A stretch of 9,836 bases of DNA from Porphyromonadaceae bacterium (GTDB taxonomy: Bacteria > Bacteroidota > Bacteroidia > Bacteroidales > Paludibacteraceae). Under the pieces are notes generated by a model, which was not told the origin of the DNA, searched no databases, and saw nothing but the letters and a program-made list of their open reading frames with translations. Position 1 is the stretch's first letter, and the number at the start of each line of letters is the position of its first letter. Positions 7,248 through 9,836 of this stretch are shown here, piece by piece. The stretch lies in contig CAJPPQ010000040.1 of the NCBI GenBank assembly GCA_905372605.1, positions 1 to 9,836 on the forward strand, given 5' to 3'. The position numbers and the translations under genes are program-made.

Positions 7248-7288
7248 GAGCGGAGTGCCGTCAGAGGGTACTTCGCTCTTTTGTTTTA
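7248..7288 (+). terminator. Rho-independent terminator of the giant gene
   Basis: GAGCGGAGTGCC (7248-7259) pairs along its whole length with GGTACTTCGCTC (7267-7278), using two G-U pairs, around the loop GTCAGAG. TTTTGTTTT follows from 7279, and AAAG just upstream can extend the stem. It starts 27 bases after the stop at 7221. Confidence 0.88.
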
Positions 7289-7303
7289 TGTCCTTTTAGG
7301 TTC

Positions 7304-7337
7304 AAGATTAGTTAAGTTTGTGTTTCCTCAAATCTTG
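7304..7337. repeat. Short inverted repeat next to the 44-bp array
   Basis: CAAGATT (7304-7310) and AATCTTG (7331-7337) are perfect reverse complements around a 20-nt loop. The right arm touches the first base of the 44-bp array. Apart from this and the array, I see nothing gene-like between 7289 and 7547. Confidence 0.4.
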
Positions 7338-7525
7338 TAGATAGTTATCCATATTCTCATAGATAACTAAGTATATTTTCGTAGATAGTTATCTATATTC
7401 TCATAGATAACTAAGTATGTTTTTATAGATAGTTATCTATATTCTCATAGATAACTAAGTATATTTTTGCAGATATTTATCTATATAAATAAAGACGGGT
7501 ATATACATTTTCGCAGATACCCATC
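7337..7525. repeat. 44-bp tandem array of inverted repeats (about 4.3 units)
   Basis: Units start at 7337, 7381, 7425 and 7469, exactly 44 bp apart, with a partial fifth from 7513. Units 1-3 are nearly identical; unit 4 is diverged and unit 5 is a fragment. Units 2 and 3 contain a perfect 11-bp dyad, TAGTTATCTAT and ATAGATAACTA, around ATTCTC (for example 7386-7396 with 7403-7413); unit 1 has one mismatch. Each arm can instead pair with the arm of the next unit, so alternative hairpins compete. Read on the minus strand, the same period covers the HU terminator. There are no unique spacers. Confidence 0.92.
7480..7525 (-). terminator. Rho-independent terminator of the HU-family gene
   Basis: On the minus strand, GATGGGTAT (complement of 7517-7525) pairs with ATACCCGTC (complement of 7494-7502) in nine pairs including one G-U, with a 14-nt loop. 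The T-rich stretch TTTATTTATAT follows. It begins 22 bases after the HU stop codon and forms the last unit of the 44-bp array. Confidence 0.75.
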
Positions 7526-7547
7526 TTACTCTCTTTGAGACAAGCAA

Positions 7548-7964
7548 TCACTTCTTTTTGTGAGCCTTCTCGGTCAATGCCGCAGCGTCTCTAAACTGTG
7601 CTTTTTCGATAGCTTCTTTAAGCTCCTTGCCCGGTTTGAAACGGATGTTGATTTTTTTTACATTGTCGGAACTGACGTCGTCTTCTTTTTCCGACCCTTT
7701 ACTACTGATAGAAAGATAGAACGAGCCCCAATCGCCAAGTTGTACGCTATTGCCATTTGTGAGTGCATTGATAAGCACTTTCTTCAACTGAGCTACAGCC
7801 ATTTCGGCTTCTTTCGGGTTTAGTGTCGTCTCGTCGGCAATTTGTTTTGCCACCTCTTTCTCTTTCACCTGGTCTACTCGACGCAACACAGGATACCACA
7901 ATTTCGTTTCGTCCTTCTTCAGCGACGGATTTCGTCTTTGAATCTTATTATAAAAGATAGCCAT
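7548..7964 (-). CDS. HU-family DNA-binding protein (HU-HIG type)
   Basis: This 138-aa protein is a nucleoid-associated histone-like protein of the Bacteroidota HU-related family, which bends or coats DNA in the cytoplasm. The start MAIFYNKIQRRNPSLKKDETKLWYP (seen as MAIFYNKIQRRNP then KLWYP) is characteristic. A helical dimerisation part follows (about 28-70, with VAKQIADETTLNPKEAEMAV), then the GDWGSFYLSISSKG beta motif (about 77-90) and INIRFKPGKELKEAIEKAQF (about 104-123) before a lysine-rich tail. Length is normal for the family. The gene is divergent from the symporter and convergent with the giant gene. A good promoter lies upstream and a terminator just downstream, so it is a single-gene unit. 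The reason for its placement here is unknown. Confidence 0.95.
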   Translation of the reverse strand: MAIFYNKIQRRNPSLKKDETKLWYPVLRRVDQVKEKEVAKQIADETTLNPKEAEMAVAQLKKVLINALTNGNSVQLGDWGSFYLSISSKGSEKEDDVSSDNVKKINIRFKPGKELKEAIEKAQFRDAAALTEKAHKKK

Positions 7965-7981
7965 GATAAAATTTTTTTTGT

Positions 7982-7993
7982 GCCCCCAAGGGC
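7982..7993 (-). promoter_or_regulatory. Small GC hairpin in the HU 5' leader
   Basis: On the minus strand GCCC-TTGG-GGGC forms a four-pair GC stem 17 bases before the HU start, in an otherwise A/T-rich leader of about 50 nt. It may tune translation or RNA stability; this is inferred only from position. Confidence 0.35.
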
Positions 7994-8017
7994 GATTAGT
8001 AATATATTTAATAATAA

Positions 8018-8054
8018 CTGCTACAAAAGTAATAATTTTTTCTTACAAAACAAG
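8018..8054 (-). promoter_or_regulatory. Promoter of the HU-family gene
   Basis: On the minus strand TACTTTTG (complement of 8024-8031) matches the TAnnTTTG -7 element. CTTG (complement of 8051-8054) lies 19 bases upstream as the -33 element, the expected Bacteroidota spacing. The leader would be about 50 nt. Confidence 0.8.
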
Positions 8055-8129
8055 AATATTGATTTTTTTTCAAAGAAATATTTTCATCCGATAGTATTGG
8101 TTGTTCGCCACGTACACTGTCTTTTTCGA

Positions 8130-8165
8130 GCGTCATATTTGGAAATAGTATTAATTTTGCTTGCC
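8130..8165 (+). promoter_or_regulatory. Promoter of the sodium:solute symporter gene
   Basis: TAATTTTG at 8152-8159 matches the TAnnTTTG -7 element, and the start codon at 8183 follows after a short A/T-rich leader of about 17 nt. No clear -33 TTTG is found at 19-base spacing; a TTTG at 8138-8141 is too close. The promoter is therefore probable but weakly supported upstream. Confidence 0.6.
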
Positions 8166-8182
8166 GTACAAAAATAATATAT

Positions 8183-9619
8183 ATGTCGCAACTAACTGTA
8201 ATACTTGTAATCGTAGGCTATTTGGCCGTATTGATGTTGTTTTCGTATTTCACCTCACGCCACAGCCGTAGCAACAACGATTTTTTCGTAGCCTCACGCC
8301 GCTCGAAGTGGTATCTTGTGGCTTTCGGTATGATAGGCTCTTCGGTATCGGGTATATCGCTTGTGGCAGTACCGGCTATGGTGGCTACCGCCAAGTTTAC
8401 ATACCTGCAAATGTGTCTGGGCTTTGTAGTCGGTTACATAGTGGTAGCCACAGTGCTTCTCCCCATATTCTATCGCAACAATCTGACGTCGATATACGGC
8501 TATCTCAGAGAGCGTTTCGGCAGTAATACTCATCGTACGGGAGCTTGGTTTTTCATTGTATCGAAGATTGTTACCTCTGCCTCGAAACTATATGTGGCGG
8601 TACTTGTGCTACATACATTCTTGTTCGCGTCGTGGAATATCCCGATATGGCTTACCGTCGTTATATGTGTGTGTATGATTTGGTTGTATACGTTTCGTGG
8701 CGGTATCAAGACCATAGTATTTACCGATGCCCTACAGTCGCTTGTGCTTATCGTTACCATAATATTGATGATAGCCAATATGATGCAATTATCGGGTTGG
8801 TCGCTATCCGAGTCGGTCGGTAGGGTAGTGGGCAGTGGTCTGAGCCGAACGTTTGTCGTCGACGATTTTGTGAGCGATAGGAATTTCTTCAAACAGTTTT
8901 TCAGCGGGATATTTATAGTCGTCGCCATGACAGGGCTATCGCAAGATATGATGCAGACGACTCTCTCTTGCCGCAATCTGTCGGAAGCTCGCAAGAATAT
9001 GTTGCTGTATGGCAGCTGTTTCGTACCGTTCAATCTGCTTCTGCTCTTTCTCGGTGCTCTTATGATAATATTTTCGACGCAAACGGGCATAGTACTGCCC
9101 GAAAACCTAAACTCGTTGGTACCGATGTTTGCAGCCGACTATTTTCTGCCTGTTGTGGCTATAATGTTCGTAGTAGGTATTATAGCTGCTACATTCAACT
9201 CGGCAGATTCGGCTATGACCGGTATTGCTACTATCTTTTTCGTAGATATCCTCCGCCATACCGACAACGAAAACAGTTCGGTAAGACTCCGACAAATAGT
9301 ATATTTAGCTACCTGTGTGGTTTTCGTATTGGTTATATTGATGTTCGATAGTATTAAAAATCAGAATCTTCTCGATACCATATATACCATAGTCGGTTAC
9401 GCATACGGTCCGCTTCTGGGCTTATTTGCCTTTGGGCTTTTCACCCGATGGCAAATCAAAGACCGAATACTGCCTTTCGTAGCAATACTTTCGCCCCTTC
9501 TTACTTATGCGGTATCTGCCGTTACAATGTATTTTTTCGATTACAAATTTGGATATGAACTATTGTTGCTCAATAGCTTTTTTATGTTTGTAATGCTGCT
9601 CGTAATCCGACGCAAATAG
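8183..9619 (+). CDS. Sodium:solute symporter (SSS family)
   Basis: This 478-aa inner-membrane transporter should couple Na+ entry to uptake of a small organic solute; the substrate cannot be told. About 12-13 hydrophobic segments run from residue 4 to the end. Family signatures are SSVSGIS (53-59) in the first core helix, SIYGYLRERFG (103-113), the GGIKTIVFTDALQ motif (173-185), GLSQDMMQTTLSCRNLSEARK (seen as GLSQDMMQ and LSEARK, 251-270) and FNSADSAMTGIATIF (338-352), whose serines lie where the Na2 site ligands sit in relatives. Length fits the family's shorter Bacteroidota members. It has its own promoter and is convergent with guaA, so it is probably monocistronic. There is no sign of an added sensor domain. 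Confidence 0.95.
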   Translation: MSQLTVILVIVGYLAVLMLFSYFTSRHSRSNNDFFVASRRSKWYLVAFGMIGSSVSGISLVAVPAMVATAKFTYLQMCLGFVVGYIVVATVLLPIFYRNNLTSIYGYLRERFGSNTHRTGAWFFIVSKIVTSASKLYVAVLVLHTFLFASWNIPIWLTVVICVCMIWLYTFRGGIKTIVFTDALQSLVLIVTIILMIANMMQLSGWSLSESVGRVVGSGLSRTFVVDDFVSDRNFFKQFFSGIFIVVAMTGLSQDMMQTTLSCRNLSEARKNMLLYGSCFVPFNLLLLFLGALMIIFSTQTGIVLPENLNSLVPMFAADYFLPVVAIMFVVGIIAATFNSADSAMTGIATIFFVDILRHTDNENSSVRLRQIVYLATCVVFVLVILMFDSIKNQNLLDTIYTIVGYAYGPLLGLFAFGLFTRWQIKDRILPFVAILSPLLTYAVSAVTMYFFDYKFGYELLLLNSFFMFVMLLVIRRK

Positions 9620-9623
9620 ATAT

Positions 9624-9637
9624 TGTCTGTTAAGACA
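9624..9637. terminator. Possible weak bidirectional terminator between symporter and guaA
   Basis: TGTCT (9624-9628) pairs with AGACA (9633-9637) around GTTA, inside the 36-bp gap between the two convergent stop codons. There is no long T tract on either side, so terminator function is doubtful. Confidence 0.3.
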
Positions 9638-9655
9638 TTTGCCCCCGACGGTTGT

Positions 9656-9836
9656 TTATTCCCACTCTATCGTTGCGGGCGGCTTGGAGGTAATATCATA
9701 TATGACACGATTGACGCCTTTGACTTCGTTTACTACCCTGCGGCTCACTGTCTCGAGTACGTCGTAAGGTATTCGTGCCCATTCGGCAGTCATACCGTCT
9801 ATCGAGGTAACCGCTCTGATGGCAATGGCGTAATCG
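9656..9836 (-). CDS. guaA: GMP synthase (glutamine-hydrolysing), 3' end (partial)
   Basis: The reverse strand from the right edge encodes [20 protein letters not shown], continuing to [15 protein letters not shown] and ending [18 protein letters not shown] before a TAA (complement of 9656-9658). This is the highly conserved C-terminal dimerisation domain of GuaA, the cytoplasmic enzyme that converts XMP to GMP with ATP and glutamine; the KPPATIEWE terminus is near invariant. Only about 60 residues are inside the window, and the catalytic domains lie beyond the right edge. The gene is convergent with the symporter gene, 36 bp apart, with no functional link visible. Confidence 0.97.
   Translation of the reverse strand, partial: DYAIAIRAVTSIDGMTAEWARIPYDVLETVSRRVVNEVKGVNRVIYDITSKPPATIEWE

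Noticed and set aside
7337..7525. CRISPR array
   Set aside because: The units follow each other directly with a constant 44-bp period and no unique spacers, and each unit is itself an inverted repeat.
7842..8177. 111-codon open frame on the plus strand across the HU start and the intergenic region
   Set aside because: It overlaps the HU gene in antisense and runs through both promoters, and its product has no recognisable features.

Overview
The window looks like a chromosomal segment from a member of the Bacteroidota, probably of the order Bacteroidales. Three things point there: promoters of the TAnnTTTG type, A/T-rich translation starts with no Shine-Dalgarno sequence before the main genes, and lineage-typical proteins (a type IX secretion C-terminal domain and an HU-related protein of the HU-HIG type). 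Genus cannot be decided from the sequence.

Layout, left to right. (1) Positions 2-178 hold the 3' end of an unrecognised plus-strand gene, closed by a strong hairpin-plus-T-tract terminator (210-257) and a second perfect inverted repeat (254-288). (2) A promoter near 327-334 starts a leader of about 365 nt. The leader carries a complete cobalamin (vitamin B12) riboswitch (342-526), two competing downstream hairpins, and a tiny leader ORF with its own ribosome binding site (571-606). (3) The leader feeds one giant gene (706-7221, 2171 aa). It encodes a secreted protein with CUB-like repeats alternating with BNR_assoc_N-like repeats, a right-handed beta-helix, an Fn3-like segment, two rounds of a jelly-roll domain plus an Ig/PKD-like domain (the second jelly-roll is a recognisable DUF4465), and a type IX secretion sorting domain. 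A 12-bp-stem terminator follows. (4) A 44-bp tandem array of inverted repeats (7337-7525) lies between this gene and the convergent HU-family gene (7548-7964, minus). The terminal unit of the array is the HU terminator. (5) A divergent promoter region (7965-8182) separates HU from a sodium:solute symporter gene (8183-9619, plus). (6) The right edge holds the 3' end of guaA (GMP synthase) on the minus strand.

The most interesting unit is the riboswitch plus the giant gene. Repression of a gene by B12 implies that its product helps obtain B12 or replaces a B12-dependent function. From memory, DUF4465 is the family of the BtuH surface B12-binding lipoproteins of Bacteroides. A giant type IX-exported protein carrying such a domain, expressed when B12 is scarce, is therefore a plausible cell-surface or secreted corrinoid-capturing adhesin. 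This is inference; the riboswitch, the DUF4465-type motifs and the sorting domain are directly readable in the sequence. The HU, symporter and guaA genes look like ordinary neighbours with no evident link to B12.
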